Positions 48,245 through 60,618 of a stretch of 62,350 nt of DNA are shown here, in pieces. Source of the stretch: Saksenaea vasiformis B4078 (lineage: Eukaryota; Mucoromycota; Mucoromycetes; Mucorales; Saksenaeaceae). The position numbers were made by a program, and so were the translations under genes. The number at the start of each line of letters is the position of its first letter. Position 1 is the first letter of the stretch. The notes under the pieces are model-generated. The model was not told the origin of the DNA and did no database searches. It worked only from the letters and a program-made list of their open reading frames with translations. The stretch lies in the NCBI GenBank assembly GCA_000697055.1, contig JNDT01001419.1, positions 1 to 62,350 on the forward strand, in the 5' to 3' direction.

Positions 48245-50929
48245 AAAAGAAAAACAAGAGAGATTTTTAGTTCATTCATTCTTTTCACTACTTCTCTATT
48301 CAGCTATTAATGAATGTATATTTTTTTGGCATGTTAATCTGAAACAGGGTTATCCAGTTGTTTTAAGTATATTATCCCGTTGATATTTTTAGTTGCATCC
48401 TTTTGAGTGGTGATCTAATGGTCACTAGGCGATTGTTGGATAATCTATGCAATAATTAACTACCGGTGATAACGTTGACTTGGTATAAAGGGACTACAGT
48501 TGTCGCTTAAGGAACAGTCATCATCCACTGTAACCAGATATCTTTCGGATCTGGCCCGCGATGGCGGGGAAAGAAAAAATGGCAGGATGTGAACAACCAC
48601 AATAAACCCAAACACGATGAACACCATGCTATATCACTACCAATTGGAAATGAGAAAGAAAGGAAAAGAAAAGAAAAAAAGGAAGGAAGGACAAGGTGGC
48701 CTGATTTTCGTTGAACAGCCCAAATATCTTGGTTCCCCCCTCCCCCTCCTCTCTCTGAGCCAGCGAATAAGCCAGGTAGGTATGGTGGACGGAGGAGATC
48801 GCTATAAAGGAAGACATACTACATCCATATACATAGAACAAAGATGAAAATGTTATTTTACCGAGGCATCACTGTATCAGCTAGGATATGGGTGTCTCAG
48901 AAAGTCGTGAGAATAAATTCCTCTTTGTTACGTCAATGCAGGACTTCCGAACTTTTCAACGTCTGTATCACGCTGCTACACGTGGCATTGGGAGGAGACA
49001 AACAAAGAAGCACATTATGGACAGATTTCTCCACCTATCCTCACAATGCTATTGTTACCAATTATACAAGTACATGCTCTAATCGTTTTCTCTTTTTTGG
49101 GAGGGATAAAGACAAAGCATACACTTGAAAAGTGAAGCAGCACTTGATGGAACGGATAGTGACACTGCGAATTGCGCCACGAGTTGCAAACACTCATATG
49201 ATGAAACTTTTGCAAGTGATGCTGCTGCTTTGGCCTTCAATTGTCAGCATGACAGTCTAAGAATCGAGGTGTCCTGCGCGCTTTTCCTTCCTAAAACTAG
49301 AAAAGACCGAAGATGAATGACTAGCCTGAAACTGTAGAAGAGAGATCATATATTTAACTGTCTCGCACTAACGGGAATAGAAGAGAAGACCCGCGAGTAA
49401 CTTGCAAAAGTTACGAGATACATAATGAAACAAACAGCCACTCATCATCTTTTTATAAGAAATCTATCGAATTAGATATTACAAGCGTGATAAATTGTTC
49501 GATAATAATATAATCGGCAGCAAAGCTTGAAGCCTGGTTGTTCTAGTGGTTTGCTATCACGTTTCGCTATCAGCGACCAGCGACCAGCGACCAGCGACCG
49601 GGCAAACCCGATTACGACAGCTTGCAGAAACAACGTATTCACATTTGATCATCAGAGACTCTGCTAGGGCTGCATAAAGTGAGAGGGACGGGAAGATCAG
49701 ATTCCTCAAACTGGACGTTGCCCAACGTCTTAATGCCTCAGATGCCAGGAAACAGTTACGTATCCATATCAATATAGCACATAGAGAGGAAAGGCAGCAC
49801 AAAAAAGTATCCAGATATCATTTTTGATGATAGCAAGAACACAAAGCTGCTATCCGAAAGGAGGATGCAGAGCTTTTTTAGCCTTGGATGACAGACGTTG
49901 AGTCACTCTTCCCTGAGTAGCAACTTATAGGACTTTCCCTGTGATTTTTCATCCGTGTCAAGTTGTTAGTCACTATTTCCAGATGAAGGCTGCGCCTGAA
50001 GCAATCCATTTACAGAAGTAATAAGCCATGTTCAGTCTTTCCTTTATGGACGCAAAATTTATTTAGAGCAGCGTGAAGAATAGTTCAATAAAGAGTATCC
50101 GAGTGAAATTCACAGTATAGTATATTTAACACGATAGAATAAAGGATTTCTAGCTTTTGCGGGTGTTTGGGGCAGCGGGGATGAAGTCGTATTCAGCTCC
50201 TCCGGATGAGGCGCTTGCACCAAGGTACCCGCGCCAAACCCCAAAATAGCGAACGCCTCATCACACACCGTCTACAAGGGTTGCGTGGATAATTTCATGT
50301 TTCTCATACGGATCATCGCTGATGCACAAGTCTGGATCACCACCATATTTGGATAGATGAACTCTAGGCAGGCAACGTTCCTCAGGTGCTTGTTCCACCA
50401 GCTCACACCATTCGCGACATCGTCAATCTACCAGTTCACATAAAAGTCACGGATGATTCGGATTCAGAAGGGGTTCATCTAAATGTAATGGGTTCGATCG
50501 ACTATCGGGATGATCTCGAGGATCTGTCTCTATACGTCTGCTTTCACAGGAAGTGCGATCACTAGTGCGACCATGATCCGGAATCTTGCAGTAACTCAGA
50601 ATCTGTGTTCCTTCTCCAAGAATTGCTCAAACCTTAAGTTATGTCCGAGAACGTTTGTGAACTTTAAGCACTTCAGCCAGGATCAAACTCTAAACGGAGC
50701 ATGAAAGAGACTTTGTCTATGGCAACAACCAACTGAAGCCGCCGTTATGGGAAGCTTACAATCTTAATTCAGAGCGGATATGGAAGCGAGAATGTCGATT
50801 GAATATATTCACAGTTATCTGTATCTCCTTTTCGAATATCCTTAGGAATGCTTATCACAGCTGGCGTATTCCGAGTAACAACCATTTCGGTACTGTACAC
50901 CATGATAAGTTCTTCTTTATTACTTACTT
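48245..50929. other. Gene-poor region
   Basis: No convincing gene. It contains the short tandem repeat at 49572-49599 and, at 50045-50085, a ~40-bp stretch similar to 9872-9912. Frames around 48844-49316 and 50510-50704 are short and featureless. Confidence 0.4.
49572..49599. repeat. Four tandem copies of AGCGACC
   Basis: A perfect 7-bp unit repeated four times in AT-rich intergenic sequence. Confidence 0.9.
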
Positions 50930-52162
50930 TTAACGAATTACAGCATCTGAATAAAAAGAAATTGGTCCTGCTAATGGTGCCATGCCTCTATTGTCCACAA
51001 GGTTGCAGATCGGATTCGAACCGTGACCATACCATAAATCCCACGTCCCTTCTTCCAGAGCTTTCGATGCATCTGGTTTGACATAGAGATGAACGTTACT
51101 GCCATCAATTCGTGTGCTATAGATGGATCTGGCATCACACTGCAGCTCATCTACGATAGTAAATCCAAAGACGCGATCAACAGGTTTCCATTGAGTGTCT
51201 TTCGGAAATCGAATTTCCAATACCGTTCGTTGCCGGTCTTCCTCGAGCTTGTGAACAGTTGCAGAAGATGCTTTCGCTTTTCCTGTTAAGAGATCGGTCG
51301 CTGCAACTGCGAGGCGCCATCCTACTATCCTCAGACCTTTTGCTGATAAATGGACCCGATCATCCATATCACAATCCACAGTAGAGACTACACTAGCTTT
51401 GGAAATCTCCTGAAGCGCTCGTTGTTCCAGACGTATGTCTGACCAGCCTTTTTCCGTAGTTGATGACACGCAACGGCTGATCTGAGCCGCAACAAAGAAG
51501 ACATCTCCAAACTGAACCCGTAACTTCGCTACCCACTCCTTCATACGTTTGGCGTATGTGGTCTCCTCAGAGGAAAGTTCAGCATCCGATTCCCCTTGGT
51601 ACCAGAGAACGCCAGCAATAAGTCCGCCAGCTTTGTGAACGCGTGCGCACATGGCGCCATACAGGGTCTCATCCGAAGTCGGTTCGTCTGTAGACCACTG
51701 TTTTAACGTTACACCACCATGAGCGCAAGGAATAAGGCCCACAGGTATGTTCCCATTGAGCTCCTGGTACTTTTTAGCAAATGCCAAACCTAGAGATGCT
51801 CCACGTTGCTTTCGCACCTCAGGATAGCGAACCGTCGGATCAGGGAGTAGTTGATGTACTGGTCGGGGAGATAGCCAAAGTTCATGTGTAGGATCGGAAG
51901 CGACATCCCACACTTCCGAGGACCGAAACAAATGAACACCGTCTGAACGCGAAGGTGATCCGCCGTCATAATACCCGTGCCCACGCATGTTACTTTGACC
52001 CGCCATAACCCAGAGATCACCCACCATGACATGATGAGCATCGCCAACCGTGTAAGGTCCGCCTACTCCCAATGTTACGATAGTGCCATTGACACACACC
52101 ACAGCCGTGTTTGTTTTGAAGTCGCGCTGGAGAACCTGGTGACTCGAGACACTGGTATACAT
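50930..52162 (-). CDS. SASA-domain carbohydrate esterase (sialate O-acetylesterase-like)
   Basis: An SGNH-type hydrolase that probably removes O-acetyl groups from carbohydrates. It is one uninterrupted frame of 410 residues from ATG 52162. The nucleophile is Ser57 in 'WVMAGQSNMRGHG', the SASA-family block. 'GVLWYQGESDAE' is the second conserved block, and Asp-x-x-His is seen in 'DMDDRVHLSAKGLRIVGWRL'. The N-terminal 'HQVLQRDFK' resembles the 'VLQR' element before the domain. The C-terminal ~110 residues form a beta-rich region as in bacterial relatives. No signal peptide is evident, and the sequence upstream of the ATG is open in two frames, so the true N-terminus (perhaps with a secretion signal and a frameshift) is unsure. 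The lack of introns contrasts with most neighbours. Confidence 0.8.
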   Translation of the reverse strand: MYTSVSSHQVLQRDFKTNTAVVCVNGTIVTLGVGGPYTVGDAHHVMVGDLWVMAGQSNMRGHGYYDGGSPSRSDGVHLFRSSEVWDVASDPTHELWLSPRPVHQLLPDPTVRYPEVRKQRGASLGLAFAKKYQELNGNIPVGLIPCAHGGVTLKQWSTDEPTSDETLYGAMCARVHKAGGLIAGVLWYQGESDAELSSEETTYAKRMKEWVAKLRVQFGDVFFVAAQISRCVSSTTEKGWSDIRLEQRALQEISKASVVSTVDCDMDDRVHLSAKGLRIVGWRLAVAATDLLTGKAKASSATVHKLEEDRQRTVLEIRFPKDTQWKPVDRVFGFTIVDELQCDARSIYSTRIDGSNVHLYVKPDASKALEEGTWDLWYGHGSNPICNLVDNRGMAPLAGPISFYSDAVIR

Positions 52163-54622
52163 GTACAAGGACGGAGACTGATGGGATTTTCCCAGCAAAA
52201 AAATTGCTGAAGGTCGCACGAGTTATCTTTGCCATTTCGAAAGACGCACAGCAAAGAAGCTTATTGCATTCATAAGACCAGTCTCTACCATATAGATTTT
52301 TATTATACTGGAACGGGACGCGAGTAGATTCTTGCATGTTCTCTATTCCTGCCACGGTAGTCAATCCAGAATCCCTGGCATAGGCCACCGTTATATGGGT
52401 TTGTCACTACATATGCTCCCAGCTATCTTGGATTTCCTGGACAAATGGTCGATCTCATCCGTATTACAAACGCCATCGTACATGAGACGCATGCAACATG
52501 ATAAGGTATCGAAGCTTGCGATAGTCATGACAGGATATGACATGTGCATCACAGAAAAATCCAATTTACAGTCCAACACCGAAGCAAAGGCCGTCATTTC
52601 GCTTTGGCCTAGCTTCTGCTGGTGATACCAAGGCCGACGTGACGATGGTACCGGTGTGTGGATTTTGCTGTCGGGCACATGAAGAAATATTACTTCATCA
52701 TGACAATGCAGATGGTGAGACGGAGATGACGATGACAACAAAGATCGTTTTGATTACACAGTAAGTTGATGAGGATGAACACGTGGAATGGAAGATATCA
52801 GTGAAGAACGGGAAAACGTAATGATGCATGGAAGTGTACTCATCCGCAGTCATCGATCGCAACTGTGAACTTGCGACACCCCACCAAATCTAGCAATAAA
52901 TGTAACACAGCATAGTACGTTAAGATTAGCTATAATGCGACAACCTGTCTCGTTGACATACCAACAGTGCCCGAGAAGCTCTCGCAGTGACCTAACAGCT
53001 CAGTCTGCTCTTGTTAATCACCTAGATCACATCGCTAGCAATGATGGGTTATGTTATGAGATTGGTATTTCTGCATCTGTTAAAAAGTGTACTAGTTGGG
53101 GATTGGTGGATGTTGGGAATAAGGTGTGTAACAATCGCCGATACGTTCAGTTCTGTGGTGATGGCTGAACAATTGCTCCTGACATTATGAAAGATATCAG
53201 ATAGTTGGTTTATCCCTTGTAGCCTGTCAATATAGGTTCGTCAATAGCCCATGTGTTCTTTGTTTGTTTGTAATGGACCTACCAGAGTTATCCTACAAAC
53301 CTATCTTGCTTTTAGACTGTTTGGCGTTAGCTCCAAACAGACGTCACGTCATGTATAGCCCCTTTTGCATGTTGTACTCTTCAAGTTTACCTCTCCGCCG
53401 ACGCAACACGATCTTGATTAGGCTAAAAGTTCGGTCAAAGCTTTTATTTAATTATTATAATGACTGCGAGAGCATCGCCAACTAAGCACATCCCTTTTTA
53501 GCGCGGTCTGGGAGGAGAGGAATGTAAAGAAGCCCTCTCATAGCAAAGGGGAGAAAAATGAAAGACGCATAGCGTAAGATCTGTATATGGAGAGTAGGAA
53601 CCATAAAAATTACGACCGAAATTTAGCGTGTTATTTAGTAACGATTGTGAGCGCTGGACCTAACAGTATGTTCACTATAGCCCGGTTACTGGGGGAAAAA
53701 AAGAAGAGACAGAAGGAAAAAGGAAAAAAAAAGGAAAAAAGAAAAATAAGCTTGCTGGCGGAAGGGGAAAATTGTACAATGCAAGCCAAAAAAAAATTCA
53801 TTTAACAAACAATAACCCAGACTGACACCAAGACTTGAAAGGTGAAGATGATAAGGTTCTTTTCTCCAAGGAAAACGGGGGCTTGTAGGAAGTATACTTT
53901 TTTGGGGAAGTGCATTTCACACGGTACGACGTACTGCAGCACTGGACAGACGCTGATGTGACTATCAAGAGTGAAGGATCGGGGCCACCAGGAAATCGAG
54001 CTTGGCCAGAGTCTGCGCCGTTGAGGAATTGTATACAGTGGGCCAACGTTGTTAGACTAGCAAGGTCCCTTTGGCTTCGACAGATCCTAATTCTTACTAA
54101 CCGAACTCTAACCTGCCTATTTGTTGGTTTGACATGGTTCGTCAGCTGGCCAATACGGTCATGGGTACTTTTTGCTCTGTGCCTCGATTGATATTCATTT
54201 CCTAGCTTTCCTTTATAGAAATCTACTAACGTTACAAGCAGTGTGGCAAAGCACGTTCTTCAATAATATGAAACGGCAAGACTTGTTTCTCTTAGCTATA
54301 TATATATAAAAGGCGTTAAACAGCCGGCCGAATTAATTTCCCAGTGGATGGTTCTGTCATGACTAAGATCGTTTGTGTGCCTTCCTTTCTAGGAACGAAC
54401 TTAGATTGCTAGCGTATCTCCGATTTCATGGCGGTTTATCCTTGCAGAAGATTGCGTCTGAGCCAGCGAATTTTGTGCTTCTAGCAGTATTCCAGAAAAA
54501 AAAACCTGCAAAACCGTTGATCTACCGGCGAAATAGGTACAATGTTTATATGGCCTCGCCTCATTAGAAAGAAAAGAAAAATTACAATGATAACTAGGCG
54601 TTATTCACAAAGAAATATGAAA
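52163..54622. other. Gene-poor region
   Basis: About 2.5 kb with no supported gene. Short frames at 52332-52764, 52935-53168 and 53910-54191 lack domains or splice support. Confidence 0.4.
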
Positions 54623-56096
54623 CTACAGCATTAACGTATTCAAGTTTTCGTTCAGGATTATGTCTGAGACAGCCACCATGACGTGTTGTAGGAGTGTTGT
54701 ATCTGTTGCATCTGTATAATGAGTATATACTTGTTTTTCAGCACTGTGGTTTAGTCGTTCAAACCGTTTCTTGAAGTAAGTGCGCGTCTCCTCAAAATCA
54801 GTGTCACATCCTGATCCAGAGGGTTAATCTTAAAGATTCCGAGAAAAAAAAGAAAGCATACCTTTAAAATCCGGAAAGTACGACGAAACGGGTGAGGTAT
54901 TGATTTTCTCCTTGAAGATATCAATTTTGTTAAGAAACAAAATCATCGATGTATGTGTAAACCATGGCGAATTGCAAATGGTGTCAAACAGCATCAACGC
55001 TTCGTGCATCTAAAGGTTACCGAAAAGGTAAAAGTAAAGGTTAACAAATGAGCGCTTATTTTATCTCTTGCAGTTGCTCACTTGGTTCTGATAACAAAGA
55101 AGATTAGAAAAATTGACAAAACGACATACTCTTATCACCTACCGAATCTCTGTCTTCGACTAAGCACTGATCGTACCCGCTGATAGAGACCACAAAGAGA
55201 ATGGCCGTAACGTTTTCAAAACAATGGATCCTATAAAGAGATAACCTTTAGAATCCATTTTTTAATTATCAGATAATTACCATTTCTTGCGTTCGCTTCG
55301 TTGACCGCCCACATCGAACATCCGATAGGTCAATGGACCGAGATGAAACACGGTTTCCACAATGCCGGTTGTTTTAGCTCTACATCGGATAATGTCTTGA
55401 TCTGTTGGTGTATAATTAGGTTCCCAAAGGCGGTCCAGTTGTTCGAAAAAGCTAAAAAGATAAATCAGTTTGTTATCATTTCGCGGGGTCATGACTACGT
55501 ACTATGAAGCATTATCATGTAGTGCAAACGTGTTGCCTTGACGACATGCAGCTTGGATGCCCGCATCAGCCCACAGTCGCTTTAATGGTTCAAGGTAATG
55601 CTTTGGATATTGTTCACCTTTCTTTAATGTTGTCACATCATCAAAGAGAGGCGTGTATTGCTATATAGAAACAAGGTGATAAGCTTTCTTTTTTGTGATA
55701 AGAGTGATTTGTCACTTACAGCTAAGGAAGGATCGGCGAGGGGTATCTGTAGCTGGTCCATGGCTTCCAATAACGTTTGCATTGTATTGGTAATGTTAGA
55801 GAGCACAATAATCCGGAAACTTTCGCGTTCAGCTGCATCAAATCCTGCTGCATGGATCAAGCGCATTTGTTTCAGAACAGTTGACTTTCCTGACTCTCCC
55901 GCACCTGGGAACAAAAAGAAAGCTTGATGTTACATTGCATATATTTTATGTCAATGGACTTACCCAGCAGCAGCAGTTTAACTTCTGTCTTCATTCTTTT
56001 CTCGTCGGCCTTAATTTGCTTGTCAATGAGCCGACTTGTAGCAACATCGGCGTTCACATTTTTGGGTGAAGATGAAGAACTTGTGCAATTACCCAT
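54623..56096 (-). CDS. Heterotrimeric G-protein alpha subunit
   Basis: GTP-binding switch that couples receptors to cAMP or MAPK pathways at the plasma membrane. Eight exons (56096-55964, 55904-55720, 55660-55503, 55451-55281, 55230-55143, 55087-55082, 55009-54862, 54810-54623) give 358 residues. The N-terminus 'MGNCTSS' fits myristoylation at Gly2 and palmitoylation at Cys4. G1 is 'GAGESGKST' (45-53), switch I has 'CRAKTTGI' with the catalytic Arg and Thr, switch II is '[13 protein letters not shown]', and G4 is 'LFLNKID'. G5, normally TCAT, reads TDAT (Asp330). The sixth coding exon is six bases (AACCAA), needed to link 'EDRDS' to 'MHEALMLFD'. The C-terminal tail 'NENLNTLML' lacks the Cys at -4 that pertussis toxin modifies in Gi-type subunits. 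Which pathway it serves is unknown. Confidence 0.93.
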
Positions 56097-57551
56097 GACA
56101 GAAATCGTTATAAATACTGGAAAACGAATGTAATGGGAGAATGAGGGTATATGCCCTTGTTTTGTCGGGGAGTTTCTTTTGTTACTGCGGTGTTTTTTTC
56201 AGTTCTTTTCTGTTATGAAACGACAAGATAGAAAAAGGGAAAAAAAATAATGATAATAATAAGAAAAAGAATACTGTTGGAGGAGTGAAAGCGGGATGAA
56301 AGGCAAAGTTGAATTGGAGTTTAAAATGGGACGAGATCGACCAACGCATTTGCCGCGAGGTTTAGCTTAGCTTGTCTGTTGTACCAAAACACGGCGGTGT
56401 ATGAAAAATCACGGAAAAGTCAGCACACACAAAAGTCCGACAAGCCGCCTGTTAGGAGAAGACATTAGCACAATCCACATAGCATCAGGATCTCTACACA
56501 TCGTGATGAATGCATGCATAAAGCTGAAAGCGGTCAGATCACCTCTTGAAAACGCTCATGCATAACAATCATTCAGGACACTAATATATACTCCTTCTTT
56601 ACGATTATTATTTCGCATAATTGATTAATCTTTACAAGCGATACGATTTACTATGAGACATATAAATAGCAGAATGGATACATCTTTAATAAACCATCTA
56701 ACAGTCTCAAAGTATTCTTACTTTTATTATCCATTTTATCTTTCTACCCGCAAATACGATAGATCTTTTGAAAGAGATGACGTGTGATGCGCGAATGCGT
56801 AGCACCCACTCAACTTTTGGACGTTCTGAGTGATACGACCATCCTCCATTACTTGTAATTACTTACATTTATCTCGTTTCTATAATTTTTGCAAGCAATG
56901 CCTGGAGCTACAATTTTACTTTATTATTTCACTTCTCTTTCAGTTTATCTGCTTGACTTTGATAAGTGTAATGACTCAAAATCACGGGTCACGTGGGCAG
57001 CTGGCGGCCGTAAATCTGTGATAGATAAACCGAAAATGCTCTTGTCATTGTGTCAATGACATGTGACCCGATCTGTGGAATCCTCTTTGTAAAATAATTC
57101 CGAATCTATTTTCTAAAGCACTTCTATAGCCATTCTACATTCAAAAACGTGGGGTTCCTCATGGTTTTATTTCGGGGAGCTGATTATGAAAGGCAAACTT
57201 CAGCCTAAAAGGTGACACAAGACTCGTGCCAAACTTTCTTAATATGGTCCACCATGACATCGCCAGTTTACGAAACTGGGCTTTCGGTGTCGTGTTAATG
57301 GTCCATCCAAGGTAGTCAAACGCTGATCACTTCAGAGTCATTATTATTATTTTTTTATTATTGGTCGGTGAAAAGAAAGACAAGTAAAACTAAAACGAAA
57401 GAGAAGGTTTGATATAAGGTCTGAGGATGGTTAGAAGATGAGCAGGAGATAAGACACCGCTAAAATTAAAAAAACGAAAGTAATCGTGTAAATACAATCC
57501 AGAAAGAGATGATAGAAAGGCATCCAGGCTTTTCTATTTTTTGTTGTTTTT
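56097..57551. other. Intergenic, G-alpha promoter and transporter 3' region
   Basis: No supported gene. The sequence is AT-rich, with short frames only (for example 56830-57021) and no recognisable domain. Confidence 0.45.
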
Positions 57552-59253
57552 TTAGAATTGTTCCTTTTCGGAAAATCCCTTTTCGTTGGTTTCCATGGGT
57601 GCTTGCTTGCCTCCACCAACAACAAGGACTCGGCCACTGAACACATTGTCCATTTCTTCCAGTGAACGACCCTTGGTCTCCGGGAAGAACAGGATAACAC
57701 ACGTGCTCATAACAAAGCAGCAGCAACCAAAGAAGATATAAGTACCCCACGTGATAGATTTAAGCATGACAGGAACAATCATCGAGATGACGAAATTCAT
57801 CAGCCAGTTGGCGGCCGTGGTGATGGAGGTTGCCTTGGCACGCACGCTCAACGGATAAATTTCGGCAGGATAGACCCATCCAACAGGACCCCACGAGTAA
57901 GCAAAGCCAGCGACAAACAGATAAATCATGACAATACTAAAGTAAGATGCTGCCGAATTGCCACTCATGTCAATACTCCTGGAACCATCGGGAGCTGTAA
58001 CCACGGAACCACAGGCACCCATGACGATACCGGCAAGAAGCATACAGATACCCATGAGAGCGGAACCACTGACCAAAGTCAATCGTCGACCAAGCTTGTC
58101 AAGGAAGAGAACAGCAGGGATGGTAGCCAACATATTGAGAACACCATTTACACCAGAGGCAATCAATGCTCCTTGTTGGATACCAGCTTGCTCGAAAATC
58201 TAAGAAATAGATCGATCAATCTCTAAGCTCTTCTAATCGTCACACGAGAAAATAATAGCTTACCTCTGGAGCGTAGTACATGATAGAGTTGATACCAGTG
58301 AACTGTTGGAAGACCTGGATAAGAACACCCAAGATGAGGCGACGGCGAACAGTGCCTTTTAAGAGCTCCAAGTAGCTAGTAACGGCAATCTGACGTTCAA
58401 GTTCTACTTGCTGCACAATTTCATTGTATTCTTCCAAAACGGCAGGTGATGTCTTGTCGCCACGTGCGTGAAGTTTCGCCAACACTGTCAAAGCCTCCTC
58501 ATTGCGGCCCTTGCTGACGAGCCAACGGGGTGAATATGGCAAAAACATGGCACCCAAAAGAAGGACAATGGCGGGAGCAATTTGGATACCAAGGGGAATG
58601 CGCCACGAAGCCTGGCCGACAATGTGCTCAGTACCTGCACCAACCCAGAAAGCAACCATCAGACCAGCGGTAATCATCAGTTGCTGCAGAGAGATCAGAC
58701 GGCCACGAATCTCCTTGGGGGCCAATTCGGACTAAAACCAATGCATAAAAGGTTAACATCTAATTTATGACTGTGCGTCCCGAGCGCATTTTTTAAGGTT
58801 ACCTGATACAGTGGGACAGTCATGGAAAGAGTACCGATGCCGAGACCAGCAATGGCACGTCCAACAACCATCATTGCGTAGCCATTAGCGCCACACTGTA
58901 GTGCAGCACCAACGATGAAGACAGCAGAACCGATCATAATTGTACGTTTGCGAGAAAATCGCTCAGCCGAGGGACCTGCAAATGAAGGTGAGAAAAGATG
59001 CAACTGCATGTGATGGTGTAACCTTACCGGCCAAAAGTGATCCGACGAAACAACCAGCCAACAACAGACCAGTGATGGTACCTGATTCTAAAGCCGTCAA
59101 CTTCGTATCTTTGTTGCGTTCACCGTTCGTCATCGTCTTGATGAAGTCATCCATGGTCAAGACACCGGAAACCACACCGGTATCGTAACCGAAACAGAAA
59201 CCACCAATGGCGGCAAAGAAACAAACAACATAAACTTGCCAGCTAACAGCCAT
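57552..59253 (-). CDS. MFS sugar (hexose) transporter
   Basis: A plasma-membrane hexose:H+ symporter or facilitator of the sugar porter family. Four exons (59253-59028, 58975-58803, 58731-58264, 58199-57552) give 504 residues with 12 predicted membrane spans. Signatures are 'GYDTGVVSGVLTM' in TM1, 'GRAIAGLGIGTLSMTVPLYQSE' split by the intron at 58802-58732 (so shown here in two parts: 'GRAIAGLGIGTLSMTVPLYQ' and 'SELAPKEIRGRL'), 'PYSPRWLVSKGR', 'QQFTGINSIMYYAPE', 'DKLGRRLTLVSGS' and 'PETKGRSLEEMD'. 'QQFTGIN' and 'WGPVGWVYPAEIYPL' are typical of glucose/fructose carriers. In 'PESPRWL' the Glu is replaced by Tyr. Upstream lies a cluster of Mig1/CreA-type sites, suggesting carbon-catabolite control. 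Confidence 0.93.
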
Positions 59254-60618
59254 GGCAACAAATAAAGATGTATATGTACAAAGATAAAATAAGGGAAAGG
59301 GTCAAGAAGGAAAAGAAAAAGAAGAGTATGCGCGGCGAGGAAAGGGTCAAGAAATGTAATTTTTTAAACGGAATAGGCTTGCTATTTATACCTACCGCAA
59401 ACTACAAAAAAAAGGGTCAGTTTTCGGTGTTTTCCAGACCAGGGAAAAAGGACCTGCGCACCGCGCGGGGAAGGTGGGGAAAGAAATGGGAAACACGGTG
59501 TCACCCCACGAAATCCCACTCACCCGAATCACAAGACCGGGGTTTGGTACCAATGAATAATGCGGGGAAGTCTTGATCCCGCTTTACCCCACGCGTGGCT
59601 GATTGGAAGGAAGACAAATATTCCGTTTCTACTTCAACGCCGACTGAAAATCTTATTGAGTTTTAAGACACATCCAGTCCAATCATAAGCGAAAACGGTT
59701 CCTATTCCTTCCCACAATGGATTGTTCCTTGGCGGAAAAAGAAATGGGAGGAGATCTTCTTTTCTTTTTAAACATAGCAACACCATAGAGACAGCTCTAT
59801 TTCGTCTCAAGTCGTTGCTATTTATCAGCATTTATTGGCTTAGAAAAAAGAAGTACATGTTTTTCTAAAGTTGTTCTTTTTTCCCTTCAAAATGCAGCTT
59901 TTCCATTTTTTCCACGTAAGACAATTTTGTTCTTTTTTCCCTTACCCATGAGAACTTTGTGTGGGAGCTTGCGGAAGAAGCGGGACTAACGACGCTTGCC
60001 TAATAAAGTCAAAAAATTCAGGGTCCCGTGCGCGTGGATTATAGCAGTCTGGTTGGATCGGATGCACTTGTTTTTGATTCGTGCCCACACAAAACGAGCT
60101 GTCGCAGTCGGTTTCAGTTCTGGCTTTTTTACCTCTCCGAAAGGAACAGGTGAGGTGTGGAAAAAGAAAAGGAAAAAGAGCGACTTTTTAAGTTTCGTCA
60201 TTGTACCACAACCCGCTCTGTCATGATGGCGTGAAAATGTTGGAACCCTTTCTATTCCAGCCAGTCATAGCAGGTGATTTTCGACCCTTCCACTATGTCC
60301 GTCTAATCCACTTTTGGAGCGGAGGGAGCCCTAATGACACGTTTTTTTCTTCCTTTGCAAGGAGATTCCGACCCAACTTCTTTTTTTCTCACATTAAAGT
60401 TTGCTTTGTTGATTTATGTACAATACAACAGAATAAAAAGGATGATTACAGAACGGAAGCAAGGAGACAGGATGAAAGAGAGAGAAAGAGAAAGAAAATA
60501 GAACTGTGTATATATGTGTAGTGCATTAAAGGGAATGGGATCAAGAGTAAAAAAGAAACATATCATAACTGCCACACCCATTGCTTATTCACTTTGTCGC
60601 GCCCTAAAAATAAACTCG
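59254..60618. other. Intergenic, transporter promoter and RhoGAP 3' region
   Basis: Apart from the GC-box cluster at 59465-59592 I see only T/A-rich sequence and short frames without features. Confidence 0.45.
59465..59592. promoter_or_regulatory. Cluster of Mig1/CreA-type GC boxes upstream of the sugar transporter
   Basis: Within 128 bp, about 210-340 bp upstream of the transporter ATG, there are six matches to the fungal carbon-catabolite repressor consensus SYGGRG (either strand): GCGGGG 59465-59470, GTGGGG 59474-59479, CCCCAC 59504-59509, CCGGGG 59537-59542, GCGGGG 59562-59567 and CCCCAC 59587-59592. Several have the flanking A-rich sequence seen at strong Mig1 sites (GGGGAAAG). Density is well above that of the surrounding AT-rich DNA. 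Function is inferred, not shown. Confidence 0.55.

Noticed and set aside
47808..48270. Alternative plus frames (Pro-rich, Arg-rich) and minus frames over the Ser/Thr stalk
   Set aside because: Shadows of the low-complexity stalk; only one frame carries signal peptide, cysteines and GPI tail.
51011..51021. GGATTCGAACC, a perfect tRNA B-box on the minus strand
   Set aside because: No A-box, acceptor stem or cloverleaf around it, and it falls within the conserved coding sequence of the SASA esterase.
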